A stretch of 64,000 bases of DNA from Fluviicola sp. (GTDB lineage: Bacteria; Bacteroidota; Bacteroidia; Flavobacteriales_D; Crocinitomicaceae). A program made the position numbers and the translations under genes. Shown in pieces: positions 26,067 through 35,413 of this stretch. Every line of letters starts with the position of its first letter. Positions within the stretch are counted from its first letter, which is position 1. Location: assembly GCF_039596395.1 (NCBI RefSeq), contig NZ_JBCNJT010000003.1, positions 372,001 to 436,000 of the forward strand, in the 5' to 3' direction. Below the pieces are notes generated by a model. That model searched no databases. It was not told where the DNA came from and was given only the letters and a program-made list of their open reading frames with translations.

Positions 26067-27056
26067 ATGACGATACACGAAATACTTGCTGCATTCAAAA
26101 CCAAACGCATTTTAGTGATTGGTGATGTGATGATAGATGCTTACATGCTGGGAAAAGTTCACCGCATAAGCCCCGAAGCACCGGTTCCCATTATCAGTTT
26201 GGGGAAAGAAGAGCAGCGATTGGGTGGAGCAGCAAATGTGGGATTGAACCTGCAGTCTTTGGGCGCAAACCCGGTTATCTGTTCTGTAGTTGGCAACGAC
26301 CAAAAAGGACATGACCTGACAGATCTGCTGAACGGGTTGAACATGTCAGTAAACGGGATTTTGAAAAGTTCCGAACGTGTAACGACTGTGAAAACACGTG
26401 TAATCGGGAACAATCAGCACCTGTTGCGAATTGACGCGGAAGATACGCACGCTTTATCCGCAGCGGAAGAAGATGCTTTCCTGGAGAAGATCCGTTCTGT
26501 TTTGGATGCAGAAGCCATTGATGCGATCATTTTTGAAGATTACAACAAGGGAGTACTGACTCCGAAAGTAATCAGTGAAGTGGTGAAATGGGCTTCCGAG
26601 AAAAAGATTCCAACCACGGTTGACCCGAAAAAAGAGAATTTCCTGGCATATAAAGGAGTAACGCTTTTCAAGCCGAACCTGAAAGAATTGAAAGAAGGAA
26701 TAGGGATTGATTGCTCTTACCAACAGCGCGATTTGTTTAACCAGGCCGTTTCCGAACTGGAAAAAGCACTGGATAATGAAATTACGTTCGTAACACTTTC
26801 GGAACACGGCGTTTTTATTAAGAAAGACGAAGCGGATTACCACACACCGGCGCATTTCCGGAACATTGCGGATGTAAGCGGGGCAGGTGATACGGTTATT
26901 TCCGTGGCAACCTTGTGCCTCACAGCCGAACTTTCTATCGAAAGCATTGCGGAATTATCCAATTTGGCCGGAGGTTTGGTTTGTGAAAAAAGCGGGGTGG
27001 TAAGTATTGATCCGGATCAGTTGATCCAGGAATGTGAAGGAAAACAATATAATTAA
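26067..27056 (+). CDS. hldA: D-glycero-beta-D-manno-heptose 7-phosphate kinase (RfaE domain I)
   Basis: A 329-residue PfkB/ribokinase-family enzyme: ILVIGDVMIDAYMLGKVHRISPEAP (15-39 region), RLGGAANVGLNL and the C-terminal anion hole/catalytic Asp motif DVSGAGDTVISVATL near 270. The beginning and the HRISPEAPVP signature are those of HldE/RfaE kinases, which make heptose-1,7-bisphosphate for LPS. The nucleotidyltransferase half is absent, as in species with separate HldA and HldC. The gene follows the aminotransferase without gap. Downstream spacer holds a TGAGCGGAGTCGAA repeat. Confidence 0.88.
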   Translation: MTIHEILAAFKTKRILVIGDVMIDAYMLGKVHRISPEAPVPIISLGKEEQRLGGAANVGLNLQSLGANPVICSVVGNDQKGHDLTDLLNGLNMSVNGILKSSERVTTVKTRVIGNNQHLLRIDAEDTHALSAAEEDAFLEKIRSVLDAEAIDAIIFEDYNKGVLTPKVISEVVKWASEKKIPTTVDPKKENFLAYKGVTLFKPNLKELKEGIGIDCSYQQRDLFNQAVSELEKALDNEITFVTLSEHGVFIKKDEADYHTPAHFRNIADVSGAGDTVISVATLCLTAELSIESIAELSNLAGGLVCEKSGVVSIDPDQLIQECEGKQYN

Positions 27057-27102
27057 ATGTAAAATTGAAAATTGAGAATTGAAAAGCCGACAATAAATAA
27101 GG

Positions 27103-27125
27103 TGGCTGAGCGGAGTCGAAACCCC
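27103..27125. repeat. Dispersed TGAGCGGAGTCGAA element (in GGTGGC...ACCCCG)
   Basis: TGAGCGGAGTCGAA at 27107-27120, flanked by GGTGGC and ACCCCG followed by TTTTATTTTT. The stem is weaker than at 6704-6729. It lies between hldA and ubiE/menG and is flanked by AATTGAAAATTGAGAATTG-type repeats. Confidence 0.55.
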
Positions 27126-27167
27126 GTTTTATTTTTCAATGATCCATTTTCCATTCTCAATTAAAAG

Positions 27168-27899
27168 ATGGAGAGAAAAGTTGTAAAACCATACGGTAAA
27201 GACGATAAATCGAAGAAGGAAGAAGTTGCGGAGATGTTCAACAAGATCTCCAAGCGTTATGATTTCCTGAATCATTTTTTATCGGTTGGAATTGACAAGA
27301 TCTGGAGAAGAAAGGCAGTTAACATGCTGAAAGAGATCCAGCCGAAACGTATTCTGGACCTGGCTACCGGAACAGGCGATTTTGCTATTCAGTTGATGAA
27401 ATTGAAACCGGAAGAAATCGTAGGAATGGATATTTCCGAAGGGATGCTGGAAGTAGGGCGCGAAAAAATGAAGAAACGCAAGTTGGATAAAACCATTTCC
27501 ATGCGTTTGGGCGATTCCGAAAACCTGCCTTTTGAAGACAATTACTTCGATGCATTGACCGTTGGTTTCGGAGTGCGTAACTATGAGAACCTGGAAAAAG
27601 GCTTGTCGGAAATGCTGCGCGTAGTTCGTCCGGGAGGAAAACTGATCATCCTGGAATTCTCCAAACCGAAGAAATTCCCCGTAAAACAGTATTATGCCTT
27701 CCATTCCAAATACATCATTCCGTTCTTTGGTAAACGTATTTCGAAGGACGATAAAGCGTATGCTTACTTACCGGAATCGGTTGCCGCATTCCCGGAAGGA
27801 AAAGCATTTACGGATATCCTCGAAAAACTGGGGTATCACAAAGTAGCTGCCAGATTGGTTTCAGGAGGAATTGCAACGATCTATTCGGGGATAAAGTAA
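27168..27899 (+). CDS. ubiE: UbiE/MenG demethylmenaquinone methyltransferase
   Basis: A 243-residue SAM-dependent methyltransferase. UbiE landmarks: [18 protein letters not shown] (about 30-47), motif [15 protein letters not shown] (about 60-73), [17 protein letters not shown], and the family signature [24 protein letters not shown]. It methylates demethylmenaquinone, the last step of menaquinone synthesis. Bacteroidota with only menaquinone use this as MenG. Neighbour porT follows on the same strand, an arrangement known across the order. Confidence 0.93.
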   Translation: MERKVVKPYGKDDKSKKEEVAEMFNKISKRYDFLNHFLSVGIDKIWRRKAVNMLKEIQPKRILDLATGTGDFAIQLMKLKPEEIVGMDISEGMLEVGREKMKKRKLDKTISMRLGDSENLPFEDNYFDALTVGFGVRNYENLEKGLSEMLRVVRPGGKLIILEFSKPKKFPVKQYYAFHSKYIIPFFGKRISKDDKAYAYLPESVAAFPEGKAFTDILEKLGYHKVAARLVSGGIATIYSGIK

Positions 27900-28026
27900 G
27901 TTTCAAAAGTTCAAAAGTTCAAAGGGTTCAAAAGGTTCAAAGAGTTCAATAGTTTAGACCTTTGAACATTTTAAACTCTTGAACTCATTTTTTAGAATAA
28001 AAAATGATAAATCACGTTTGAAAGGT

Positions 28027-28749
28027 ATGAATACAAAATGGGCCATAACGTTTGTCGGTGTTTTAATGACCGGTATGCTGTTCGCGCAACCTGAAAAACC
28101 GAAGAACTACAAACGTTTTGATGAACGCTGGATTCACTTCGGGTTCATGCTGGGTGTGAATACGGCCAATTTTAAAGCCGTTCCGGCCACGGATGCCTAT
28201 TCCAGTTACGGATTAAGATCCCTGGAAACCAAACGTCAGCCCGGCGGACAGGTCGGAATTGTGACAACGGTCAAGCTGGGCCATCCGGTGGTTCGTTTGC
28301 GTTTTATTCCTACTTTATCTTTCCAGGAACGGGCTGTCCAGTATTATTACCAGGATCCGGATCCAAGCAAAACAAAAGACCTTTTCAAGGAAGAACGGGT
28401 GAATTCCACGAACCTGGATTTCCCGCTGATGCTCCAGTTCCGTACATTGCGCATTAATAATTTTGCGGCGTATGTGCTGGTCGGCGGACAATATTCCTAC
28501 GATTTGCAATCCCAGGAAGAAGCTTCCCAAAACTTCATCGACCCGTTTATCAAGATCAAGGCAAATGATTTCCAGGGACAGGTTGGGGGAGGCCTCGAGT
28601 GGTTTGCTCCTTTCTTCAAGTTCGGCTTCGAAGTAAAATTCTCCCAGAGTTTCCAGAATTCATTGATCCAGGATAATTCACCGGTTTCCAAACCGATCAA
28701 CAGTCTTTACAACAAGGTGCTTTGGATCTCGCTCATCTTCGAAGGATAA
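28027..28749 (+). CDS. porT: PorT-like outer membrane protein of the type IX secretion system
   Basis: The start at 28027 (MNTKWAITFVGVLMTGMLFAQ) gives a proper signal peptide. The 240-residue product is an eight-stranded outer-membrane barrel protein; the YKRFDERWIHFGFMLGVNTANF opening, the loop YYYQDPDPSKTKDLF and the C-terminal strand VLWISLIFEG fit PorT. PorT is required for T9SS export of gliding adhesins and secreted enzymes. The adjacent ubiE gene supports the call. This machinery serves the three T9SS-tagged proteins in this window. Confidence 0.82.
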   Translation: MNTKWAITFVGVLMTGMLFAQPEKPKNYKRFDERWIHFGFMLGVNTANFKAVPATDAYSSYGLRSLETKRQPGGQVGIVTTVKLGHPVVRLRFIPTLSFQERAVQYYYQDPDPSKTKDLFKEERVNSTNLDFPLMLQFRTLRINNFAAYVLVGGQYSYDLQSQEEASQNFIDPFIKIKANDFQGQVGGGLEWFAPFFKFGFEVKFSQSFQNSLIQDNSPVSKPINSLYNKVLWISLIFEG

Positions 28750-28935
28750 TTAAAAACCGTAAGAAAATAAGAACGCAAAGGTTAAAATCATTGATAACAC
28801 CTCTTTTTTCTTTTTCTCTTTGCGGTAAAAACGAGAAGGGCCCTGCTGAAGGCGAAAATCTGGTCCCATAAAACTTTACGCTCTTTTTCTCTTTGCTGTA
28901 AAAAGAAAATATCTTTGCAGCAGAATCCTTTTTGA

Positions 28936-30492
28936 ATGCAGGTACAATTCCAATTTTCTCCGGAAGAAGCAAGAGATGAACAATTCATCCGCTCGGCTAT
29001 TTCCCGCGAATTAAAACTTCCTATCGATTCCTTTGCGTATAAATGGCACAAACGTTCCATCGATGCCCGTAAACGCGATATTAAGATCAATGCCAGTTTT
29101 GAAGTGTTCCCGGATGGAGTTATTCCGCCGTTTGAACCGGAATTCAACCCGCAAAAAGTAACGGAAGATTCGAAAACAGTTCACATTATCGGTGCCGGGC
29201 CCGCAGGTTTGTATGCCGGTTTGAGAGCATTGGAACTCGGCTTGAAACCCATTGTTTTTGAACGGGGAAAAGACGTGCGTTCCAGGAGACGCGACCTGGC
29301 AAAGCTCAATAAAGAACACATCGTAAACCCCGAATCCAATTATTGTTTCGGAGAAGGCGGTGCGGGAACGTATTCGGACGGGAAGTTGTATACGCGTTCC
29401 AAAAAGCGGGGAGATGTGATGCGTGCCCTGAAGTGGTTTGTCCATTTTGGTGCTCGCGAAGACATCATTGTAGATGCACACCCGCATATCGGAACGAACA
29501 AGTTGCCCCAAATCATCGTTTCCATGCGCGATTGTATCCGCGAATACGGAGGCGAAGTGCATTTTGAATCGAAGCTCACAGATATCAGTATTACAAACGG
29601 CGAAGTTGAGGCGATTACCATCAACGGAGATCAAACGATTCCCTGTAAGGCATTGGTGCTGGCAACCGGACATTCGGCGCGTGATATTTTTTACCTGTTA
29701 AAAGAAAAACAAGTCGCTATCCAGGCCAAAGCATTTGCCCTGGGAGTCCGGGTAGAGCACACGCAGCAAATCATCGACGAAATCCAATACCACGGACGCC
29801 ACAACGACTGGTTCCTGCCTCCGGCATCTTATGCCCTGGTAACGCAGGTTGCAGATCAGGGAGTTTACTCGTTCTGTATGTGTCCGGGTGGAATTATTGC
29901 GCCCTGTGCAACGGAGAACGGGGAAGTGGTAACCAATGGCTGGTCGCCTTCCAAACGCAATAACCCCACAGCCAATTCGGGGATTGTAGTAAGTGTAGAA
30001 CCAACCGAATTGCCGGGTTATTCCCCGGAAAATTCGTTGGTGAGCCTGGAATTCCAGCAAAAAGTAGAACAGGATTGCTGGAGAGCAGCGGGAAGTACGC
30101 AAGCTGTTCCGGCTCAGCGCCTGAAGGATTTTGTGGAAGGAAAGAAGTCGAAAGATTTCCCGAGAACCTCTTATCAGCCGGGAATTGTTTCCGTGGACCT
30201 AAATACGGTTTTACCCGATTTTATTGCGAAAAGGTTGCGCCAGGCTTTCAAGGATTTCGATCGTAAAATGCGCGGTTTTTTGACGAATGATGCGGTGCTG
30301 CACGCTCCTGAATCACGTACATCCAGCCCGGTTTCTGTTCCCCGCGACAGTGAAACCTGTATGAGCGTCAATACCAAAGGATTGTTTCCGTGCGGAGAAG
30401 GTGCGGGCTACGCCGGCGGAATTATTTCTGCAGCTATCGACGGGATGAAATGTGTTGATGCGGTGAAAGCGTATTACGATTTGAATGCGTAA
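28936..30492 (+). CDS. Uncharacterised FAD-dependent dehydrogenase (COG2509-like)
   Basis: A 518-residue cytosolic flavoprotein. N-terminal alpha/beta domain (1-80), then a Rossmann FAD site VHIIGAGPAGLYAGLRALELG (about 87-107) and PESNYCFGEGGAGTYSDGKLYTR (about 131-153), and a C-terminal FAD-closing motif GLFPCGEGAGYAGGIISAAIDG. The family is widely distributed, often annotated as an FAD-dependent oxidoreductase or glutamate-synthase-like dehydrogenase; no reaction has been established to my knowledge. The ATG at 28936 is preceded by direct repeats of TCTTTTTCTCTTTGCNGTAAA (28807-28830 and 28881-28905). Confidence 0.8.
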   Translation: MQVQFQFSPEEARDEQFIRSAISRELKLPIDSFAYKWHKRSIDARKRDIKINASFEVFPDGVIPPFEPEFNPQKVTEDSKTVHIIGAGPAGLYAGLRALELGLKPIVFERGKDVRSRRRDLAKLNKEHIVNPESNYCFGEGGAGTYSDGKLYTRSKKRGDVMRALKWFVHFGAREDIIVDAHPHIGTNKLPQIIVSMRDCIREYGGEVHFESKLTDISITNGEVEAITINGDQTIPCKALVLATGHSARDIFYLLKEKQVAIQAKAFALGVRVEHTQQIIDEIQYHGRHNDWFLPPASYALVTQVADQGVYSFCMCPGGIIAPCATENGEVVTNGWSPSKRNNPTANSGIVVSVEPTELPGYSPENSLVSLEFQQKVEQDCWRAAGSTQAVPAQRLKDFVEGKKSKDFPRTSYQPGIVSVDLNTVLPDFIAKRLRQAFKDFDRKMRGFLTNDAVLHAPESRTSSPVSVPRDSETCMSVNTKGLFPCGEGAGYAGGIISAAIDGMKCVDAVKAYYDLNA

Positions 30493-31452
30493 TTATTTAT
30501 CCAGTTCTTCCGCAAATTTCAAATCTTCTTCCATCAATTTGGTTTCGCCCAATTCCTTGTAAATGTCGGCACGCATTCTCAAAAGTGTCGGCGTTGGATA
30601 AACCAATTGTAGCAAAAGGTTGATATCGCCGAGTGCTTCCGGGAATTTTTTCGCAGCCATGTAAACCTGTGTCCGGTTGTTCAGCGAAGTTGTCAGAAAT
30701 GGATTGTAGGAAAGCGCTTTGTTGAGGTCATCCAGTGCGCCGGTTCCGTCATTGTTGGAAATTTTGATCTGCGCCCGTTTGTCATACGCTTCTGCATAGC
30801 GCGGATCGATCTGAATGGCTTTGTTGATTGCGGATAAAGCCTTTTTGTTGTCGCCCATGCGGTAATAGCAATAACCGATGTTGTTCCAGGCTTCCTTGTA
30901 AAGCGAATCCTTGGTCAGAATCGTCTTGAAATGACTGATGGCTTTATCGAAATGTTCCAGTTTTGATTCGCAGTAACCCAGGTAAAGAAGCTGGGAAAGG
31001 TCGTCCGGATTGTGTTTCAGTAAAAGCAGCAAATCGGCCTTGCAGGCTTCGTAATTCCCGGTTTTATAGTACAAGGTTGAACGGTCATTGATGGCTTCAT
31101 AATAATCCGGTTTGAGCGCGATTGCTTTGTTGATATCCACGATTGCCTGCTGCAAGTCTCCTTTTTCGTAGTTTACTTTTGCACGCGATTTATAGGTGGA
31201 AGCCTCAGCCGGTTTCAGGGAAAGATACTTGTCGATATCCTGCAGTGCTCCGTCGAAATCTCTGAGTAAATTCCGGTAATAACCTCTTTGAAGGTAAGCT
31301 TCCGCATTGTTACTGTCGGCCTTGATGCGGTTATTGGCAATGCGCACCGATAATCGGTAGGAGGCGTATTTACTGGTGTCGGGAGTTTGCTCGAATTGGG
31401 CGAACAGCTGAAACGAACTGCAAATAAAAAGGAGTGTGTATATGAACTTCAT
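30493..31452 (-). CDS. Secreted tetratricopeptide-repeat protein
   Basis: A 319-residue protein with a signal peptide (SSFQLFAQ) and about seven TPR units, recognisable as helices ending in Pro/Tyr such as AEAYLQRGYYRNLLRDFDGA and EAWNNIGYCYYRMGDNKKA, with a conserved acidic-basic spacing of 34 residues. It is convergent with the FAD dehydrogenase: the stop codons abut (30492/30493). TPR proteins in the periplasm scaffold assemblies; no partner is indicated. It lies 3 nt after the upstream SpoU gene on the same strand, so the two may share a transcript. Confidence 0.8.
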   Translation of the reverse strand: MKFIYTLLFICSSFQLFAQFEQTPDTSKYASYRLSVRIANNRIKADSNNAEAYLQRGYYRNLLRDFDGALQDIDKYLSLKPAEASTYKSRAKVNYEKGDLQQAIVDINKAIALKPDYYEAINDRSTLYYKTGNYEACKADLLLLLKHNPDDLSQLLYLGYCESKLEHFDKAISHFKTILTKDSLYKEAWNNIGYCYYRMGDNKKALSAINKAIQIDPRYAEAYDKRAQIKISNNDGTGALDDLNKALSYNPFLTTSLNNRTQVYMAAKKFPEALGDINLLLQLVYPTPTLLRMRADIYKELGETKLMEEDLKFAEELDK

Positions 31453-31455
31453 GAT

Positions 31456-32184
31456 TTATTGAATGATTTCTGCCAGCAAAATGGCTGTTGCAGTGGCTAC
31501 ATTGAGCGATTCTGCTTCCCCGAAACGCGGAATGGTTACCGGAACATCGATCAGTGCTTCAATCTCCGGACGGACACCTTTTCCCTCATTTCCCATGATC
31601 AGGATTCCGTCTTTCGGATAATCGATTGTTTTATAATTCGTTCCGTTCAGCATGGCACCGTATTTTTGCTGCGGACTGTTCTTCAAATAGCTTGCCAGAT
31701 CCGTATAATGGACCGGAATGCGGTAAATTGCTCCCATGGAGGATTGGATCACTTTCGAATTGTAACAATCCACCGTGTCTTTGGAACAAACAACCTGTTT
31801 CACCCCGAACCAATCGGCTAATCGCAGGATTGTTCCCATATTTCCGGGATCCTGGATTCCGTCCAGAACAATGGTAAATGCATCGTTCAATAACCCCGTG
31901 TCGGGGCGTTTAAAAACAGCCATGCATTTATTGGGAGTTTTCAATTCGGAGATTTGTTCTAACTCCTTTGTTGTAACCGTAAAAGTTTTGGAATGGAACT
32001 GGCCCGGAATTTGCTCGGAGAATGCTTCCAGTGAAACGACCAATTCTAAATGCGAGGCAAAGGCAGAAAGTCCTTCAAGTACTGATTTTTCGCCTTCCAC
32101 AACGAAAAGCATTTCCTGGTCCCGGTTTTTTTTCAACTGCAGGGATCGGATCCATTTTTGTTTAGCTTTAGAAAGGGCTTCCAC
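31456..32184 (-). CDS. SpoU/TrmH family RNA 2'-O-methyltransferase
   Basis: A 242-residue protein of the SPOUT superfamily. N-terminal L30e-like substrate-binding domain (1-100) then the knotted methyltransferase domain with the three family motifs: VLDGIQDPGNMGTILRLADWFG (motif 1, about 107-128), LIMGNEGKGVRPEI (motif 2) and VTIPRFGEAESLNVATATAILLAE (motif 3). It methylates ribose in rRNA or tRNA; RlmB and TrmH-type members cannot be separated here. It is 3 nt upstream of the TPR gene. Confidence 0.88.
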   Translation of the reverse strand: MEALSKAKQKWIRSLQLKKNRDQEMLFVVEGEKSVLEGLSAFASHLELVVSLEAFSEQIPGQFHSKTFTVTTKELEQISELKTPNKCMAVFKRPDTGLLNDAFTIVLDGIQDPGNMGTILRLADWFGVKQVVCSKDTVDCYNSKVIQSSMGAIYRIPVHYTDLASYLKNSPQQKYGAMLNGTNYKTIDYPKDGILIMGNEGKGVRPEIEALIDVPVTIPRFGEAESLNVATATAILLAEIIQ

Positions 32185-32243
32185 TTTTTTTTGTCAAACA
32201 TACCAAATTCGCGTCTTTTAAATGAATTTTTGTTTTGGTTTCT

Positions 32244-32251
32244 TATTTTTG
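32244..32251 (+). promoter_or_regulatory. -7 box of the TamA/BamA-like gene
   Basis: TATTTTTG matches TAnnTTTG and ends 5 nt before the ATG at 32257, as at 3691-3698 and 5234-5241. No clear -33 box. Confidence 0.4.
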
Positions 32252-32256
32252 TCTGT

Positions 32257-35130
32257 ATGTTGAGGGGATTGGAACAACTTAAGTTGAAGCACTTATTCGT
32301 ATTATTTGCGCTGGCCTTTGCTGTTCAGGGGTGTTTGTCCACCAAACTGGTCCCGGAAAACAAACACCTGCTCAAGAAAAATAAGTTCAAAATAGAAGGG
32401 GATAAGATCAGCACCTCAGAGGTGGAAGACGTTCTCAAACAAAAACCGAATTTAAGAGTACTAGGAATCCCGTTCCGGTTGAAATTGTATAATTCCATTG
32501 ACAGTGCACGAACAGAACGCGGAAGAATCCGCAAATTGGACCGCCTGAATGCCAAAAATGTCAAAAGGACCAAACGCGAGATCCGCATCAATGAAAAAAG
32601 AAGACAGCGGGCAATCCGCAGAGGAGATCCGGACTATATCTACAAAAAGATCAAGCTGAAAGATACGCTCGATCCGAATTTGACCCTGAGACAATTGATC
32701 AAATACAAATTCGGGGAAGCACCCGTGATAGCAGATACGGGAGCTATGTCGCGTTCACTCACCCAGGTTCAGGCCTACATGCACTCGAAAGGGTATTTTT
32801 ACGCGGAAGTCAGCGGTCATTTTGATACGATCCACCGCATGCTGAATAAGCAAAAAACGAAGAAAAAAGTCATTGCGAATTACGAGATCAAAACCGGGAT
32901 CCGCATTTACATCGATACCGTTAAACTGCTGTGTAAAAACCCTGTGATGCAGGACGAGTTCCAACGCTACATCCAGAAGGAATCGGATAAGAGCGGGCTG
33001 AACCCGGATTTCAAGGCGAGTATTATTGATAAAAAAGTTGTAAATATTCCTTTCGATGCCGATAAGTTCAGTGCCTATCGCGGAGAATTTGCCCGTTACA
33101 TGCGCGACAAAACGTATTATGGGTTCGTGGAATCGAACGTGACTTTCAAGGCGGATACCTCACGTGCAACGAACTCAAAGAACAAAGAGTTGAAAATGAC
33201 CTTCACCGTTGTGATCGGAGACCGCGTGATCCAGGACGAGGACAATCCGAGACTGGTGAGATACATTCCGCATGTTTCCACGAAAGTGGAAGATGTTTAT
33301 TTCCATTTTTCGGATACCAGCAATTTCAAGGGGAATTTCAGACAAACGGTAGCGGAAAAAGGATTGGAGTTGAAAGAAAACGGTTTCATCATATCATTGG
33401 ATTCCCTGGTATATCGCAAAGTCCGCAAAAAAGTGGAAGATCCGGTTGCCAAAGAATTGGGGCTTCCGAGAAGCCAGCGGGTTTACCTGAAGAGCAATGT
33501 GGATTTTACCCTGTCGGGAAAGGCGAAAGACAGTGTGGACTATGATCCGAACCGCGTTGCGATCTTCTATTACAACGGGAAGCCTTTTGTAAGTCCGACC
33601 CTTATCGAAGCGCAGAACTACCTGGAAAACGATAATTATTACAAAGAATATTACCTGGAACGTTCTTTCACCCGTTTGGTGCAATTGAACCTGTTTTCTG
33701 TCATTAAACCGGAGATCCGTGAAACTTATCCGGGAAGTGGTATCGTCCGGGTTCATTATTACCTGGTACCGGCAACGAAACAAAGTTTCAGTTTTGAACC
33801 TCGCGCCAAGAACTCCAACGGATTCCTGGGATTAAGTGCTTCTTTGAACTACACGAACAGGAATATTTTCCGGACCGGAACGAACTTTATTTTCTCGGTT
33901 TCGGGAGGTTTTGAATCCAACCCGAGTGTATTCGGTAAAGACGACAAAGGAAATACCATCAAAACGCAGGGAAGAAGTTTCAACACTTTTGAATTCGGTC
34001 CTTCTGCAAAACTCGATATTCCAGGGCTTTTCCCATTCGGGGTAACCATTCTCGGAAAAAGACAGCGTCCGCGTACGGAACTCTCTGCTGCATACAATTA
34101 CCAGCAGCGCCCGGATTTCATCAGAAGCGTTTTACAGTTCAATTACCTGTATAAATTCCTGGTCGGAGACGGGAAAACACAATCCGTTTCCTTCGGTTTA
34201 CCTTTCGCATCGGTGATTAAATATGTTTCTTTGAATCCGAAACCAGATTTTACGGAGAAACTAAACCAATTGAATGACCTGTTCCTGAAAAATGCTTACC
34301 GCGATCAGTTTATCTGGGAAGATTTCAAATTGACATTTGACTTTGACAACTTGCTGAAAACACGTAAAAAGTTCCCGAAACTTCGTTTGACTTATTCCGG
34401 AAGTTTTTCTATTGCAGGGAATTTGTTGAATGCCATTACGTCCATCAATCCGAGTTACGATACACTCGGACACAAATTATTCTTTGGAATTCCATATTCA
34501 CAGTTCTCGGTTATCGACAATAAAGTAGTGGCGTATTATAAAACGGGAAAACACAGTTTGATTGCCTTCAGAACCATGGCAGGAGTTGGTTTCCCGATGA
34601 AAAACTCCCCGACTTCCCTTCCTTACGATTACTCCTTCTTTGCCGGGGGATCGAATGACAACCGGGGATGGGCAGCGAGAACACTTGGTCCGGGTGCTTA
34701 CCAGGGTTTACTGGATCCTTACCAGGTTGCCACGCAAATCGGGGATATCCGTTTCAACGCCTCATTGGAATACCGTTTTGGTTCGGGAGGAATTTTGAAT
34801 CACGGCTTGTTTGTAGATGCGGGGAATATCTGGACAAGGAATAACGATGTGAACCGTCCGGGCGGACAAATCTCTGCGCGTTTCCTGAAAGAACTGGGTG
34901 TTTCCGTAGGTTACGGACTTCGTTTCGACTTCAACTATTTCGTCCTTCGATTTGACTTGGGGCTTCCGATCCACGATCCGGGCTTCCCGACAGGCGAGCG
35001 CTGGATTTTCTCGAAGAAAACCGAATTCTACAGTCTGGCCGAACAAGTTTACGGGCCGAGCTACCGCGATGAACTTCCGAGATACCTGTACCAATTGCGT
35101 TTGAACTTCGGTATCGGTTTCCCATTCTAG
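32257..35130 (+). CDS. BamA/TamA (Omp85) family outer membrane protein, lipidated
   Basis: The ATG at 32257 (MLRGLEQLKLKHLFVLFALAFAVQGC) gives a lipoprotein-type leader; the longer frame has a less convincing N-terminus. The 957-residue product has POTRA-like segments (about 40-500, with VEDVLKQKPNLRVLGIPFRLKLYN and similar), then an Omp85 beta barrel (about 530-957) with the strand RGWAARTLGPGAYQG and the C-terminal Phe-ended LNFGIGFPF. The family inserts outer-membrane or exported proteins. The Cys makes it a lipid-anchored TamL-type protein, a Bacteroidota habit. Single gene. Confidence 0.85.
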   Translation: MLRGLEQLKLKHLFVLFALAFAVQGCLSTKLVPENKHLLKKNKFKIEGDKISTSEVEDVLKQKPNLRVLGIPFRLKLYNSIDSARTERGRIRKLDRLNAKNVKRTKREIRINEKRRQRAIRRGDPDYIYKKIKLKDTLDPNLTLRQLIKYKFGEAPVIADTGAMSRSLTQVQAYMHSKGYFYAEVSGHFDTIHRMLNKQKTKKKVIANYEIKTGIRIYIDTVKLLCKNPVMQDEFQRYIQKESDKSGLNPDFKASIIDKKVVNIPFDADKFSAYRGEFARYMRDKTYYGFVESNVTFKADTSRATNSKNKELKMTFTVVIGDRVIQDEDNPRLVRYIPHVSTKVEDVYFHFSDTSNFKGNFRQTVAEKGLELKENGFIISLDSLVYRKVRKKVEDPVAKELGLPRSQRVYLKSNVDFTLSGKAKDSVDYDPNRVAIFYYNGKPFVSPTLIEAQNYLENDNYYKEYYLERSFTRLVQLNLFSVIKPEIRETYPGSGIVRVHYYLVPATKQSFSFEPRAKNSNGFLGLSASLNYTNRNIFRTGTNFIFSVSGGFESNPSVFGKDDKGNTIKTQGRSFNTFEFGPSAKLDIPGLFPFGVTILGKRQRPRTELSAAYNYQQRPDFIRSVLQFNYLYKFLVGDGKTQSVSFGLPFASVIKYVSLNPKPDFTEKLNQLNDLFLKNAYRDQFIWEDFKLTFDFDNLLKTRKKFPKLRLTYSGSFSIAGNLLNAITSINPSYDTLGHKLFFGIPYSQFSVIDNKVVAYYKTGKHSLIAFRTMAGVGFPMKNSPTSLPYDYSFFAGGSNDNRGWAARTLGPGAYQGLLDPYQVATQIGDIRFNASLEYRFGSGGILNHGLFVDAGNIWTRNNDVNRPGGQISARFLKELGVSVGYGLRFDFNYFVLRFDLGLPIHDPGFPTGERWIFSKKTEFYSLAEQVYGPSYRDELPRYLYQLRLNFGIGFPF

Positions 35131-35413
35131 GTTTGAGCAGAACGACAAGGCACATAAAGCACACAAGGATAATTTATTGATTTGATTTTATGACTTATTT
35201 GTAATGAGTAAAACAAAAAATCGATGTCAAACAAAATGAGTTCAGCAGCCCTGAGTTTGTCACTACAATTATAATTCCTTGTGGTCTTCCTGTTCTTCGT
35301 GGTGAGAAACCTTGCTGCTGCGCGCATCTTTGGGAAATAAAAAGCGTTCAGACAATATTCTTATTTTGAACAGGTGTTATTCGGTGCTTTTCATTACTTT
35401 TACACCCCAAATA
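35131..35413. repeat. Spacer with inverted CACAAGGAWAATT repeats
   Basis: No gene seen. CACACAAGGATAATT (35160-35174) and AATTATAATTCCTTGTGG (35267-35284) form an imperfect inverted pair around an AT-rich core. Part of it resembles the widespread TTCGTGGTGA intergenic repeat. Confidence 0.5.

Noticed and set aside
27981-28026. TTG start and 16-aa extension for PorT
   Set aside because: The sequence is from the TTCAAA-type repeat; ATG 28027 gives a proper signal peptide.
29011-29673. A 220-aa antisense frame over the FAD dehydrogenase
   Set aside because: Shadow of a conserved sense gene.
32158-32256. Upstream extension of the BamA/TamA-like protein
   Set aside because: The longer N-terminus overlaps the divergent SpoU gene and lacks a lipobox; ATG 32257 gives one.
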